DNA of 64,000 nt from Hyphomicrobium zavarzinii ATCC 27496 (GTDB taxonomy: Bacteria; Pseudomonadota; Alphaproteobacteria; Rhizobiales; Hyphomicrobiaceae): contig NZ_KB911256.1 in assembly GCF_000383415.1 (NCBI RefSeq), positions 310,001-374,000 on the forward strand, in the 5' to 3' direction. Below the pieces are notes generated by a model. It made no database searches and was not told where the DNA came from. It saw nothing but the letters and a program-made list of their open reading frames with translations. This document shows positions 63,125 to 64,000 of the stretch, in pieces; position 1 is the stretch's first letter; every line of letters starts with the position of its first letter. The translations under genes were made by a program, and so were the position numbers.

Positions 63125-63292
63125 TGCCGGGATGACGGTGATTGTTTGTCTCGACGAACGGCAAATAAGGCAACGTCACCCCGACGGAGACCGGGGTTCA
63201 GACGCAGTTCCGGACGCTTGAGCGGGCCACGCTTGGCGAACGGCGCGCCGGCCACGATTCAATCGCGCGAGAAAAGGCATTAGCCTGAGCCC

Positions 63293-64000
<708 letters not shown>

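Overview
The window looks like a chromosomal segment of an alphaproteobacterium of the order Hyphomicrobiales (a Hyphomicrobium-like relative would fit; genus not certain). The reasons are the high GC content, a murE-murF-mraY-murD cell-wall cluster, an HWE-family histidine kinase, Irr-type iron boxes, Rhizobiales-type porins, an extensin-family protein and a family 2A sulfur encapsulin.

Positions 1 to about 17,750 are an accessory island. The end of a CPA2 cation/proton antiporter comes first, followed by a graveyard of prophage and integrative-element fragments (lysis cassette with a truncated M15 endolysin, a truncated RuvC-like gene, a DUF6362 fragment, a nuclease-like fragment), then ardA, a frameshifted DUF6499-DUF2285 gene, a 5'-truncated DNA-binding gene and a GIY-YIG-like gene. 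The island's main cargo is a tightly coupled operon at 5,802-15,980: a ClpB-like unfoldase, a radical-SAM activase-like protein, a 2,080-residue protein (zinc ribbons, pseudokinase, SF1 helicase, Vsr/MTES_1575-like nuclease) and an alpha-helical protein. I do not recognise it as a named system; it is the best candidate here for an undescribed conflict or defence system. A tyrosine integrase and a 3' fragment of tRNA-Leu close the island at about 17,750.

Positions 17,750-31,000 hold a DUF2946 protein and copper-type TonB receptor, a TonB receptor broken by an out-of-frame deletion, a DEAD-box helicase, a YhbQ-like GIY-YIG protein, a FadL-type porin, a split YeeE/YedE transporter and a DUF4326 protein.

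Positions 29,000-44,600 are a sulfur region: serine acetyltransferase, family 2A encapsulin and its cysteine desulfurase cargo form one operon; two sulfate-binding proteins, two CysB-like regulators and cysT-cysW-cysA handle sulfate import. A shared motif (TTCTTCTTGGTTC, twice preceded by CATAAGC) lies upstream of three of these units. One sulfate-binding gene has a structured leader with a 28-codon upstream reading frame ending Cys-Arg-Cys-Cys and a strong terminator 39 bases before its start codon.

Positions 44,700-50,200 contain ordinary accessory genes (HWE kinase, extensin-like protein, alpha/beta hydrolase, zinc-finger protein, FAD monooxygenase). Positions 50,200-59,000 are an iron region: di-heme oxidoreductase, porin, two imelysin-family proteins, DUF1513 protein, Bfd-like ferredoxin, a Cys-patterned helical protein, and an Rrf2 regulator without the usual cluster cysteines, with three Irr-box-like sites. 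Positions 59,088-64,000 are the peptidoglycan precursor genes murE, murF, mraY and the start of murD.
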